Below are positions 1 through 6,617 of a stretch of 11,044 nt of DNA, piece by piece (positions within the stretch are counted from its first letter, which is position 1; the number at the start of each line of letters is the position of its first letter). The stretch spans positions 9,374-20,417 of the forward strand of contig JARXKO010000006.1 in the NCBI GenBank assembly GCA_030271595.1, given 5' to 3'. The position numbers and the translations under genes were made by a program. This DNA is from Pseudomonadota bacterium (lineage in GTDB: Bacteria; Pseudomonadota; Alphaproteobacteria; Sphingomonadales; Sphingomonadaceae). The notes under the pieces were generated by a model, which had not been told where the DNA came from, searched no databases, and worked only from the letters and a program-made list of their open reading frames with translations.

Positions 1-22
1 TTAGCCAGCTTTGCCGACCTGC

Positions 23-469
23 CTAGCCCTTAGACGCGGCATCGTCGCGATGGGCGAACAGTTCGAGGCCCTTGCACGGCTTGACCTTGCGCCGCTGGAG
101 ATGCTGGTCGACGCATTCGATGGCATTCTTGAGCTGCAAGTCCGAATAAGGCTTGAGCAGGCATCCGATCGCGACTTCGGTCGCTCCGGGATAGGGATGG
201 CCGGTCGCGAACAGGGTCGGGATGCCGCGTTCCTTGGCGGCTCGGGCGAGGTCGATTCCGGTTTCCTGGCTGCGCAGGCGGACGTCGCTGAGGATCAGGT
301 CGACCTGCTCGCGCTCGATTACCTCGAGCGCATCGTCGAAATGATCGAGCGTCGCGACGATCTCATAGCCGCAGTCGCCGAGCATGTTTTCATTCTCGAA
401 CGCGGTCAGCGGTTCGTCCTCGACGATGAGGATCCGCTTGACGATTTGCTTGCGCCTGCCGAACAGCAT
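23..469 (-). CDS. single-domain response regulator, FAT GUY-type receiver
   Basis: This 148-aa protein is a stand-alone CheY-like receiver domain with no output domain. It would act by phospho-dependent protein contact or as a phosphate relay in the cytoplasm. Seen: the acidic pair E17-D18 after a hydrophobic strand, the phospho-acceptor D62 in LILSDVRL, T89 inside LFATGH, and K106-P107. The FATG segment around the conserved Thr matches FAT GUY regulators, which in Sphingomonas (Sdr proteins) feed the general stress response; that role here is inferred from the motif. The frame stays open upstream to 586, but ATG 467-469 is chosen because AAGGT (complement of 477-481) lies 7 bases before it and the receiver fold begins right after it. 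The start codon is only 14 bp from the divergent pseudouridine synthase gene. A receiver from another stand-alone family remains possible. Confidence 0.85.
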   Translation of the reverse strand: MLFGRRKQIVKRILIVEDEPLTAFENENMLGDCGYEIVATLDHFDDALEVIEREQVDLILSDVRLRSQETGIDLARAAKERGIPTLFATGHPYPGATEVAIGCLLKPYSDLQLKNAIECVDQHLQRRKVKPCKGLELFAHRDDAASKG

Positions 470-483
470 TCTAGCGACCTTAT

Positions 484-1296
484 ATGACAACCACCTCGAA
501 ACGAACGACTCGGCCACGAGTGCCGGATGCCCGGCGCGGCTACCATAGGGCCGCGGCCAAGCCGGTGGAAAGCGCCGACAAGCCACAGCGCATCGCCAAA
601 TTGCTGGCCCGCGCCGGCATTGCCTCGCGGCGCGAGATCGAGCGCATGATCGCCGACGGCCGGATCGCCATCCATGGCGAGAAGGTGATGACCCCCGCGA
701 CCCTGCTCAAGGACCTCGACGGAGTCACCTATGACGGGCGCGCGGTGCGGGCCGCGGCGGCGACCAGGCTGTATCGTTTCTACAAGCCCGGCGGGTGCCT
801 GACCGCGGCCACCGACCCCAAGGGACGGGCGACGATCTACGACAAACTGCCCCCCGGGCTGCCGCGGCTGATGCCGGTGGGGCGGCTCGATTATGCGACC
901 GAGGGCCTGCTGCTGATGACCAATGACGGCGAATTGAAGCGCCAGCTCGAACTGCCGAGCAGCGGGGTTCGCCGGACCTATCGCGCCCGCGCTTTCGGCC
1001 CGGTCAGCCAGGACCAGCTTGAACGGCTCGCCGAGGGCATCACCATCGAGGGCGTGAATTACGGCTCGATCGACGCCAATCTCGAACGGCGGACCGGGCG
1101 CAATTGCTGGATCGAACTGTCGCTGACCGAAGGCAAGAACCGCGAAGTGCGGCGCGTGCTCGAACATTTCGGGATGAAGGTGTCGCGCCTCATTCGCACC
1201 GCTTACGGCCCGTTCACGGTCGCCGACCTTGCGCCCGGCGATGCCGACCAGGTCGAAAGCGAGGCGCTGGCGGAGTTTCGAAAGACGCTCAAATGA
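484..1296 (+). CDS. rluB: RsuA/RluB-family ribosomal pseudouridine synthase
   Basis: This 270-aa enzyme converts a specific uridine in rRNA to pseudouridine; RluB members act on 23S rRNA helix 89 (U2605 in E. coli). Seen: a basic N-terminal tail (residues 1-34), an S4 RNA-binding domain (about 35-82, with LLARAGIASRREIE), then the catalytic domain with GRLDYATEGLLL, where D136 is the expected catalytic Asp, and the late GKNREVRRVLEHFG motif. The S4 domain and the length fit RluB better than the small-subunit enzyme RsuA, but the exact target base cannot be read from sequence. The start is uncertain: ATG 484 has no clear Shine-Dalgarno and lies 14 bp from the divergent regulator, and GTG 565 would remove most of the variable tail and keep S4 whole. 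rsmD follows after 24 bp, giving an rRNA-modification operon. Confidence 0.88.
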   Translation: MTTTSKRTTRPRVPDARRGYHRAAAKPVESADKPQRIAKLLARAGIASRREIERMIADGRIAIHGEKVMTPATLLKDLDGVTYDGRAVRAAAATRLYRFYKPGGCLTAATDPKGRATIYDKLPPGLPRLMPVGRLDYATEGLLLMTNDGELKRQLELPSSGVRRTYRARAFGPVSQDQLERLAEGITIEGVNYGSIDANLERRTGRNCWIELSLTEGKNREVRRVLEHFGMKVSRLIRTAYGPFTVADLAPGDADQVESEALAEFRKTLK

Positions 1297-1320
1297 TCCG
1301 GACCGGCGAGGATTGAGCGG

Positions 1321-1863
1321 GTGAGGATCATCGCCGGGGCGTGGCGCGGGCGCCTGATCGAGGCACCACCGGGAATCGCCACCCGCCCGACCGCCGACCG
1401 CGTGCGCGAAACATTATTCTCGATGCTGGTCAGCCGAATCGGCGGATTCGAGGACTTGCGCGTGGCCGATCTGTTCGCCGGCACCGGCGCGCTCGGCTTC
1501 GAGGCCTTGTCGCGCGGTGCGGCGAGCGTGACCTTCGTCGAGCGCGATTCCAAAGCGGTGGCCGCGATCCGAGCCAATGCCGCGCGGCTCGGCGCGAACG
1601 CGCAGGTCACGGTGCTGGCGTCGAGCGCCTTGTCGCTGCCGCGCGGCGGCCCGTTCGACCTGGTGCTCGCCGACCCGCCTTACGAACCGGGGTCGGGCAG
1701 CGCCGCGGCCGCAGCGGTCGCTGCGGCGGGGTGGCTCGCGCCGGGCGGCTGGCTCAGCGTCGAAAGCGCGGCGCGCGACACGGCGAGCGCCGCCGGGCTC
1801 ACGGTCGAGGCCGAGCGCGACGTCGGCCGCGCCCGGCTGACCTTGATGCGGCTTACGCCTTAG
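1321..1863 (+). CDS. rsmD: 16S rRNA (guanine(966)-N2)-methyltransferase RsmD
   Basis: This 180-aa SAM-dependent enzyme methylates the exocyclic N2 of G966 in 16S rRNA, on the assembled small subunit. Seen: the N-terminal RIIAG-WRGR and RPTADRVRETLFS signatures of RsmD, SAM-binding motif I as DLFAGTGALGFEALSRGA (50-67), the acidic E74 that follows, and the DPPY catalytic motif at 118-121. Length matches the family. The start is GTG at 1321, supported by GAGGA at 1308-1312 eight bases upstream. It lies 24 bp behind the pseudouridine synthase and is probably co-transcribed. Its last 11 bases overlap the 3' end of the convergent gene at 1853-2197. Confidence 0.93.
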   Translation: MRIIAGAWRGRLIEAPPGIATRPTADRVRETLFSMLVSRIGGFEDLRVADLFAGTGALGFEALSRGAASVTFVERDSKAVAAIRANAARLGANAQVTVLASSALSLPRGGPFDLVLADPPYEPGSGSAAAAAVAAAGWLAPGGWLSVESAARDTASAAGLTVEAERDVGRARLTLMRLTP

Positions 1864-2197
1864 CCTTGGCGGCCTTGCGGATCGCCGACACTTCGGTCGT
1901 CAACCGCTGACCGATGGCCGAAGCGGCGGCCAGTCCGGCCGCTTTGACCGCCTTGCCGGCGCCCTTCTTGCCCTTGCCCGCGCTGCTTCCAGCATAAGAG
2001 GAAATTGCCGCGGTCGCCGCCGCCGCGACAAGTTCGGCAACCAGCGGGCTTTGCAGCAAATGGATGAAGGCGTCGCCGGCGTTTGTCTTGGCTTTCGACA
2101 TGGTCCGGGTTTTGGGCTTGGTCGATTTCGTCTTGGTCTTGGGCTTGGGTTTGGCCTTGGTCTTGGTCTTGCTGCTCGAGGTCGCTGTCTTCGCCAT
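1853..2197 (-). CDS. small Lys-rich protein with hydrophobic C-terminal half
   Basis: A 114-aa protein of unknown function. Residues 1-40 are almost only Lys, Thr, Ser and Pro (alternating KTKTKAKPKPK), strongly basic and probably disordered, like the tails of histone H1-like or PhaF/AlgP-type proteins. Residues 41-114 are an Ala-rich amphipathic or hydrophobic segment with a short Gly/Lys stretch (SSAGKGKKGAGKAVK) and a basic end. There is no recognisable enzyme motif. The gene looks real: AGGAGAG (complement of 2203-2209) sits 5 bases before the ATG, and the reading frame does not mirror rsmD. It lies 33 bp downstream of the SRAP gene on the same strand and could be co-transcribed with it. 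DNA or polyanion binding is a guess from charge only. Confidence 0.7.
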   Translation of the reverse strand: MAKTATSSSKTKTKAKPKPKTKTKSTKPKTRTMSKAKTNAGDAFIHLLQSPLVAELVAAAATAAISSYAGSSAGKGKKGAGKAVKAAGLAAASAIGQRLTTEVSAIRKAAKAKA

Positions 2198-2230
2198 GAT
2201 CGCTCTCCTGAAATCGGGGGTGTCGGGGGT

Positions 2231-2833
2231 TCAACTCACACGGCGCATGTCGGTATCCGCGAACGGCACCGCAAGCGCGCAGGCATCGGGCCGCTCGGCG
2301 CTAAGCCAGCGCTCGGTATCGGGTCCGGGGCGAAGCATGACCGGCATCGCCTTGGGGTGGACCGCGCCGACGACCTGGTTGGCCGGACAGGTCAGAAACG
2401 CCATGAACGGGCCGCCCTCGCCCGGCCGCCACAGACCGGCGAAGGCGAACAACGGGTGGGCATCGTGATGCAGCCCGAACCACGCCTTGGCTTTGCGCTT
2501 GGTCACCGGGTCGGGCTCCTGGTGCCATTCGCAAAAGCCGGTGACCGGCACCAGGCAGCGGCGCGCCGGATCATTGAGCGCGCTGCGCCAGAACGGGCTG
2601 TCGAGGTTGCGCACGTTGGTCACCGGTCGCCCGCCCGCTGCGGCCGGCCCGGGAAAGCCCCAGCGCATCATGTCGAGCGTCAGACCGCCGCCCTCGCCGC
2701 GGCGCAGCACCGGCGCCTGATGGCCGGGATAGACTTCGTCGAACGGCGGCACATTGCTGGTGTCTCCGGCGAACGGGCCGAACAGCCGCCGCAGCTCGTC
2801 GACCGTCGCGGTCATGGAATAGAGGTTGCACAT
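2231..2833 (-). CDS. SRAP-family protein (YedK/HMCES-type abasic-site DNA-protein crosslinker)
   Basis: This 200-aa protein belongs to the SOS response-associated peptidase family. Members use the N-terminal Cys, exposed after Met removal, to form a thiazolidine crosslink with an abasic site in single-stranded DNA, shielding it from cleavage. Seen: M1-C2-N3 at the start, N73 and R75 in TNVRN, E102 in GFCEWH, and H159 in HPKAMPVML. These are all of the conserved active-site residues, so the protein should be active. Cys2 also fixes the start at 2833; AAGGA (complement of 2837-2841) lies 3 bases before it. I found no obvious alphaproteobacterial LexA box (GTTC-N7-GTTC) upstream, so SOS control is not shown. 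It is divergent from the membrane protein gene at 2943. Confidence 0.93.
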   Translation of the reverse strand: MCNLYSMTATVDELRRLFGPFAGDTSNVPPFDEVYPGHQAPVLRRGEGGGLTLDMMRWGFPGPAAAGGRPVTNVRNLDSPFWRSALNDPARRCLVPVTGFCEWHQEPDPVTKRKAKAWFGLHHDAHPLFAFAGLWRPGEGGPFMAFLTCPANQVVGAVHPKAMPVMLRPGPDTERWLSAERPDACALAVPFADTDMRRVS

Positions 2834-2884
2834 CGGTCCTTTCCATTCGGCGGCGGCACGGCCCCAGTCAACCGCATTGCTGTA

Positions 2885-2913
2885 TTGACACTATAATACA
2901 CCATCGTCTATAA
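2885..2913 (+). promoter_or_regulatory. sigma70-type promoter for the membrane protein gene
   Basis: TTGACA at 2885-2890, a 17-bp spacer, then CTATAA at 2908-2913. This fits the alphaproteobacterial housekeeping form (TTGACA, N17, CTAT-rich) very well. Transcription would start near 2920, about 22 bases before ATG 2943, leaving room for the GGGAGG ribosome site at 2931-2936. A second CTATAA lies exactly 17 bp earlier, at 2891-2896. Confidence 0.7.
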
Positions 2914-2942
2914 GTCCTGGCGAAGTCAGAGGGAGGCATTGA

Positions 2943-4046
2943 ATGTACAGCCAGCAGGATCTCGACGACGCGGTCGCGTCCGGGGTGATTACCGCGCACG
3001 CCGCCGACGCCCTGCGCGCCCATGTCGAGGGCCAGCGATCGAGCTCGATCCCCGACGACGAGCAGTTCCGGCTGCTGACCGGGTTCAACGACATCTTCGT
3101 CACGATCGCCGCCGCCATCATGCTGTTCGCGGTCGGCTGGATCGGGGTCACCATCGGCCGCTATGCCGGTCTTGCAATCGACCCCAACGGACCATCCTTC
3201 CTCGGTCCGCTGGCGGTTGCAGCGACCGCCTGGGGGCTGGCGCTGTTCTTCACCGCCAAAAGGCGCATGGCGCTGCCGTCGATCCTGTTGCTTCTGGCAT
3301 TCGTGGGCGGGACGTTCGCAACCGTCGCCTTCGGACTGGTCAGCATCATCGGGCCGGATCGGCTCAACAACAATGCCGTCGGCACCGCGATGGTCGCCGC
3401 CGGCGGCGGGATCGCCGCAGCCGCCGCGGCCTGGGCCCACTGGCGCACCTTCCGGGTGCCGATCACCATCGCCGCCGGCGCCGCATCGGTCGCAGCCATC
3501 CTGGTTTCGCTGGTGGTCGCAGCGGTCGGACCCGATGCCGCCAATTTGCGCGACGTCATGCTCGGCAGCACGCTCGTCCTCGGGCTTGCCATCTTCCTGT
3601 TCGCGATGTGGTGGGACGGCTCCGACCGCGAGCGTATCACTCGCCGCAGCGACGTCGCTTTCTGGCTCCACTTGCTGGCAGCGCCGATGATCGTCCACCC
3701 GGTCTTCACCCTGCTCGGGCTCAACGACGGCAATGCCAGCATCGGCGAGGCGCTGGTCGTGGTCGCGCTCTATGTCGCGATGGGCGTCACCGCTTTGGCC
3801 ATCGACCGCCGCGCTTTGCTGGTTTCGGCTTTGGCCTACGTGCTGTGGGCGCTGGCCGATCTGTTCAAGCGCTTCGGCGCGGTCGAACTCAATGTCGCGC
3901 TGACCGCCTTGGTCATCGGCTCGGCCTTACTGCTGCTGTCGGCCTTCTGGCATCAGGCGCGCGCCGCGGTCGTCCGGCCCTTGCCCGAGGGGCTTCGTGA
4001 CCGGCTCCCGGTCCTCGGCCGGCAGCCTATCCCACTAGCCGCATGA
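2943..4046 (+). CDS. polytopic membrane protein, DUF2157-like architecture
   Basis: A 367-aa integral membrane protein of unknown function. Residues 1-45 form a soluble amphipathic N-terminal segment (DLDDAVASGVITAHAADALRA, a small helical unit), followed by about nine to ten hydrophobic helices from residue 51 to 340 with short, mostly Arg-containing loops and a basic soluble tail. A short soluble N-terminal unit ahead of many helices recalls DUF2157 proteins; I infer this from layout, not from a diagnostic motif. ATG 2943 is well supported: GGGAGG at 2931-2936 and a near-consensus promoter just upstream. The last 20 bases overlap the convergent DUF2794 gene. No catalytic or transport signature is visible. 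Confidence 0.85.
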   Translation: MYSQQDLDDAVASGVITAHAADALRAHVEGQRSSSIPDDEQFRLLTGFNDIFVTIAAAIMLFAVGWIGVTIGRYAGLAIDPNGPSFLGPLAVAATAWGLALFFTAKRRMALPSILLLLAFVGGTFATVAFGLVSIIGPDRLNNNAVGTAMVAAGGGIAAAAAAWAHWRTFRVPITIAAGAASVAAILVSLVVAAVGPDAANLRDVMLGSTLVLGLAIFLFAMWWDGSDRERITRRSDVAFWLHLLAAPMIVHPVFTLLGLNDGNASIGEALVVVALYVAMGVTALAIDRRALLVSALAYVLWALADLFKRFGAVELNVALTALVIGSALLLLSAFWHQARAAVVRPLPEGLRDRLPVLGRQPIPLAA

Positions 4047-4362
4047 AGCGGCGCTCGAGCGGGGCCAGGACTCCAGCGAGTTCATGGCCCCGCTTGAGCA
4101 CCACCCCCTGCTCCGAGACCAAGGCGAACGCCCCTTGCTTCAACCGCAGCTGGGGGCGTTTTTCGATTCGCACCTCGGGCCGTTCGCTGTGGCGGCGGAA
4201 GGCCGCGAACACCGCCACGTCGGGATCGAAGCGAAGCGCGTAATCGCGCCAGTGGCCGGCCGCGACCATGCGCCCGTAGAGATCGAGGATGCGGGTCCAT
4301 TCGAGCCGGTCGAACGTGGCGGTGGAGCGCCGCTCCCATTGAGCCGGGAACGGCGCGATCAC
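4027..4362 (-). CDS. DUF2794 domain protein
   Basis: A 111-aa conserved alphaproteobacterial protein of unknown function. Seen: FDRLEWTRILDLYGRMVAAG (17-36), WRDYALRFD, AVFAAFRRHSE, RIEKRPQLRLKQGAFALV and LKRGHELAGVL, which together are the DUF2794 pattern along the whole length. The frame is open far upstream, but that part is the antisense-like shadow of the acetyltransferase gene in another frame. GTG 4360-4362 is chosen because GAGG lies 6 bases before it and the domain starts soon after; a TTG at 4375-4377 is the only close alternative. The ribosome site overlaps the TGA stop of the upstream gene, so translational coupling is likely. The 3' end overlaps the membrane protein gene by 20 bp. 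Confidence 0.85.
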   Translation of the reverse strand: MIAPFPAQWERRSTATFDRLEWTRILDLYGRMVAAGHWRDYALRFDPDVAVFAAFRRHSERPEVRIEKRPQLRLKQGAFALVSEQGVVLKRGHELAGVLAPLERRFMRLVG

Positions 4363-4370
4363 GCCGTCCC

Positions 4371-5048
4371 TCAAGCGCTTTTCGCCTTCGGCTGATCGGC
4401 GGCGGTTGCGGCTCTTCGCGCGCGCAGTTCCTTGATCTCGCGTTCGAGTTCGCACAACCGGGCGAGCACCGGATCGGCGATCTCGCTGCACGGCGTGCCG
4501 TAGGGGACGAAGCCGTGCGCCGCCTCCGCCGCGTCCATCAACACCGCCTTGGCGGGAATCCCGACCATTGTCGCACCGGGGACGACATCGCGGGTGACGA
4601 CCGCGTTGGCCCCGATCCGCGCCCCTTCGCCGACCTCGATCGGGCCGAGCACCTGGGCGCCTGACCCGACCACCACGCCATTGCGCAGCGTCGGGTGGCG
4701 CTTGCCGCCGATCCCGGCCGAGGGATTGGTCCCGCCGAGCGTCACGCATTGATAAATGGTGACATCGTCGCCGATGACCGCGGTCTCCCCAATCACGCTG
4801 AAGCCATGGTCGAGGAAGAAGCGCTCGCCGATGCGGGCGCCGGGATGGATGTCGATGGCGGTAAGGAAGCGCGCGAAATGATTGACCAGCCGGGCGAGGA
4901 ACGTCAGCTCCCCCACCCACATCCAGTGCGCGAGGCGGTGGAACCCGAGCGCCCAGGTGCCGGGATAGAATAAGACGTCCCAGCGCGAACGCGCCGCTGG
5001 ATCGCGCGACTTGACCGAATCAAGATAGGCAATGAGGCCGGATTTCAA
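4371..5048 (-). CDS. cysE: serine O-acetyltransferase, short EpsC-type CysE
   Basis: A 225-aa cytoplasmic enzyme that transfers acetyl from acetyl-CoA to L-serine, giving O-acetylserine, the precursor for cysteine synthase. Seen: a short N-terminal helical part (about 1-60), then a left-handed beta-helix of hexapeptide repeats (about 65-165). It carries the family signatures DIHPGARIG with D66, LDHGFSVIGETAVIG with H81 (the expected catalytic pair), VTLGGT, GGKRHPTL and a late VGIPAK. It lacks the long N-terminal domain of E. coli CysE, as in SrpH/EpsC-type enzymes. The C-terminal tail (about 200-225) is a charged helix. The start is TTG 5048 with AGGGTGAT (complement of 5052-5059) just upstream; no ATG or GTG fits the frame. 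The DUF2794 gene follows after 8 bp. Confidence 0.9.
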   Translation of the reverse strand: MKSGLIAYLDSVKSRDPAARSRWDVLFYPGTWALGFHRLAHWMWVGELTFLARLVNHFARFLTAIDIHPGARIGERFFLDHGFSVIGETAVIGDDVTIYQCVTLGGTNPSAGIGGKRHPTLRNGVVVGSGAQVLGPIEVGEGARIGANAVVTRDVVPGATMVGIPAKAVLMDAAEAAHGFVPYGTPCSEIADPVLARLCELEREIKELRARRAATAADQPKAKSA

Positions 5049-5283
5049 GCGATCACCCTGTGTCGTTTCCGCCTCAATCTAATGGCCGCTGCCATAATTT
5101 CCAGCCGAGTCGACCGATTTGCGCGAGCGCGGGTCTTGCTCAATGCTCAAGCCTCCGGCAAATCGCGCCTCGACCAACGGGGCGAACGTAATAATTTCAT
5201 GCCCTTCGGTTGACTGAGTAATTGGGGGCCCGATCATTTCATCCTTCAACCCGCTGTATTCGCTCGCCGGCCTGCTGGTTGGA

Positions 5284-6018
5284 ATGCTGGTCGGAATGAC
5301 CGGCGTTGGCGGCGGGTCGCTGATGACCCCGCTGCTGGTGCTGCTGTTCGGCTTCCACCCGGCGACCGCGGTCGGCACCGATCTGCTTTACGCCTCGGTC
5401 ACCAAGACCGTCGGCACCGCGGTCCACGGCAAGCGCAAGACGGTCGACTGGCACATCGTCGCCGGGCTCGCGCTGGGCAGCGTCCCGGCCGCGATCATCA
5501 CCCTGATCGCGATGTACCACTGGGGCGCCACCGGGACCAAGGGGCCAAGCGTCCTCAACCTGCTGCTCGGCGCTTCCTTGCTGCTGACCTCGATCGCGAT
5601 TTTCTTTCGCCCGGTGATCCTGCGCTGGGCGGGCCCGCGCTTCGATCATCTCGAAGCGGCGCGGATCAACCACTGGACAGTGTTGCTCGGCGCCTTGCTC
5701 GGGGTGCTGGTGTCGCTAACTTCGGTCGGGGCCGGGGCGCTCGGCACCACTGCCTTGCTCATCCTCTACCCGCGCTTGCCGGTCGCGCGCATCGCCGGCA
5801 GCGACATCGCCCACGCGGTTCCGTTGACCCTGATCGCGGGCATCGGCCACTGGATGATGGGCGCGGTCGATTTCGGATTGATGGGGGCGCTCCTCGTCGG
5901 CTCGATCCCCGGGATCATCGTCGGCAGCCTGGTCGCCACCCGCTCGTCGGACAAGGTCCTGCGCGCGGTGCTCGCGATTACCCTGCTGGTGGTCTCGATC
6001 CGGTTGCTGCTGAGCTGA
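5284..6018 (+). CDS. TauE/SafE-family anion permease
   Basis: A 244-aa inner-membrane protein (as called) of the TauE/SafE family; members export sulfite, sulfoacetate or related small anions, but the substrate cannot be read here. Seen: the GMTGVGGGSLMTPLLVLLFG signature of the first repeat, the HPATAVGTDLLYASVTKTVGT segment, and the second-repeat counterpart LTSVGAGALGTTALLILYPRLP with GSDIAHAVPLTLIAG. There are about 7-8 hydrophobic helices. The start is a problem. ATG 5284 cuts into the first helix, while the same frame encodes convincing family sequence (FNPLYSLAGLLVG) from 5245 on, back to a stop at 5215-5217, with no ATG, GTG or TTG in between. Translation may begin at ATT 5236 or ATC 5233, behind GGGGG at 5224-5228. 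The proximity to the serine acetyltransferase suggests a sulfur link, by inference only. Confidence 0.85.
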   Translation: MLVGMTGVGGGSLMTPLLVLLFGFHPATAVGTDLLYASVTKTVGTAVHGKRKTVDWHIVAGLALGSVPAAIITLIAMYHWGATGTKGPSVLNLLLGASLLLTSIAIFFRPVILRWAGPRFDHLEAARINHWTVLLGALLGVLVSLTSVGAGALGTTALLILYPRLPVARIAGSDIAHAVPLTLIAGIGHWMMGAVDFGLMGALLVGSIPGIIVGSLVATRSSDKVLRAVLAITLLVVSIRLLLS

Positions 6019-6029
6019 GCGCGGCACGG

Positions 6030-6296
6030 TCAATAATGATAGCGGCACTGCGCCACTTCGAGCGCCTGCGCATCGCCTTTGCCAACCACGCGATAGACCA
6101 AGCGGTGCTCGCTGTTGATGCGCCGCGACCACCAGCCGCTGAGATTGCCGCCGAGCGGCTCGGGCTTGCCAATGCCCTGGAAGGGATGGCGGCGGCAGTC
6201 CTCGATCAGCGCATTGAGTCGCGCTAGCGCTTTAACGTCGTTCGCCTGCCAATATTGATAGTCGCGCCAAGCGCTCGGGGAGAAGACCAGCTTCAC
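6030..6296 (-). CDS. yoeB: YoeB-type mRNA interferase toxin
   Basis: An 88-aa ribosome-dependent endoribonuclease toxin of the RelE superfamily; it cleaves mRNA at the ribosomal A site and stops translation until bound by YefM. The match to E. coli YoeB runs along the whole length: WRDYQYWQ, LIEDCRRHPFQGIGKPEPL, NLSGWWSRRI, EHRLVYRV and the terminal CRYHY. The catalytic residues E46, R65 and the C-terminal H87-Y88 are all present, so it should be active. The start is GTG 6294-6296, overlapping the antitoxin stop as GTGA (4 bp), which is the usual coupling in this operon type. Its 3' end lies 11 bp from the convergent permease gene. Confidence 0.95.
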   Translation of the reverse strand: MKLVFSPSAWRDYQYWQANDVKALARLNALIEDCRRHPFQGIGKPEPLGGNLSGWWSRRINSEHRLVYRVVGKGDAQALEVAQCRYHY

Positions 6297-6547
6297 GGCT
6301 CGATCAGTGCGCGCTCCACGCCTTCGCCGGCTTCGAGACCGCGGATCGCTTCCAGCAGTTCGCGCGCGTTGGCGGGCGACCGCAGCAGATAGAGCGTCTC
6401 CTCGATCGAGGCCCATTCGCTCGCCGACACCAGCACCGCCCCTTCGCCGCGCTGGCGGGTAATGGCGATCGGCGCTCGGCTGGCGACGACGGAATCGATC
6501 ACCGCCTTCAAATTCTCGCGCGCTTCGGAATAGCTGATTGCATCCAT
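6293..6547 (-). CDS. yefM: YefM-type antitoxin (Phd/YefM family)
   Basis: An 84-aa antitoxin that binds and neutralises YoeB and represses its own operon. Seen: ISYSEARENLKAVIDSV (N-terminal DNA-binding and dimer part), API-ITRQRGEGAVLVSASEW, and the toxin-wrapping C-terminal part SIEETLYLLRSPANARELLE, which follows E. coli YefM almost residue by residue. ATG 6545-6547 is chosen because the YefM homology begins at this residue; a TTG two codons upstream is less likely. There is no good Shine-Dalgarno, only GGGG touching the ATG. The predicted -10 box ends 7 bp before the ATG, so the transcript may be nearly leaderless. Toxin translation is coupled through the 4-bp overlap. Confidence 0.94.
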   Translation of the reverse strand: MDAISYSEARENLKAVIDSVVASRAPIAITRQRGEGAVLVSASEWASIEETLYLLRSPANARELLEAIRGLEAGEGVERALIEP

Positions 6548-6553
6548 CCCCAA

Positions 6554-6582
6554 ACTATGGACAATAAGCTGTACAATGTCAA
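6554..6582 (-). promoter_or_regulatory. yefM-yoeB promoter with TGTACA operator pair
   Basis: Reading leftward: TTGACA (complement of 6577-6582), a 17-bp spacer, then CATAGT (complement of 6554-6559). Inside lie a perfect palindrome TGTACA at 6570-6575 and an imperfect copy, TGGACA on the plus strand, at 6558-6563; their centres are 12 bp apart. The E. coli YefM-YoeB complex binds long and short palindromes with TGTACA cores and, as I recall, the same 12-bp spacing. Here they cover the spacer and the -10 box, which suits autorepression. Confidence 0.75.
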
Positions 6583-6617
6583 GACTGGAAGGCCGCCTGC
6601 CAGGCCCTGCATCGCCC

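Noticed and set aside
1..42. 13-codon minus-strand frame ending at TTA 1-3
   Set aside because: Too short, with no ribosome site, and it overlaps the 3' end of the response regulator gene.
2868..3698. Long minus-strand open frame opposite the polytopic membrane protein
   Set aside because: Low-complexity Arg/Gly/Asp-rich antisense frame. The plus-strand gene has a promoter, a ribosome site and membrane helices.
4363..4920. Upstream extension of the DUF2794 frame inside the acetyltransferase gene
   Set aside because: It is Arg/Gly-rich nonsense overlapping a well-conserved hexapeptide enzyme in another frame. The DUF2794 homology starts after GTG 4362.
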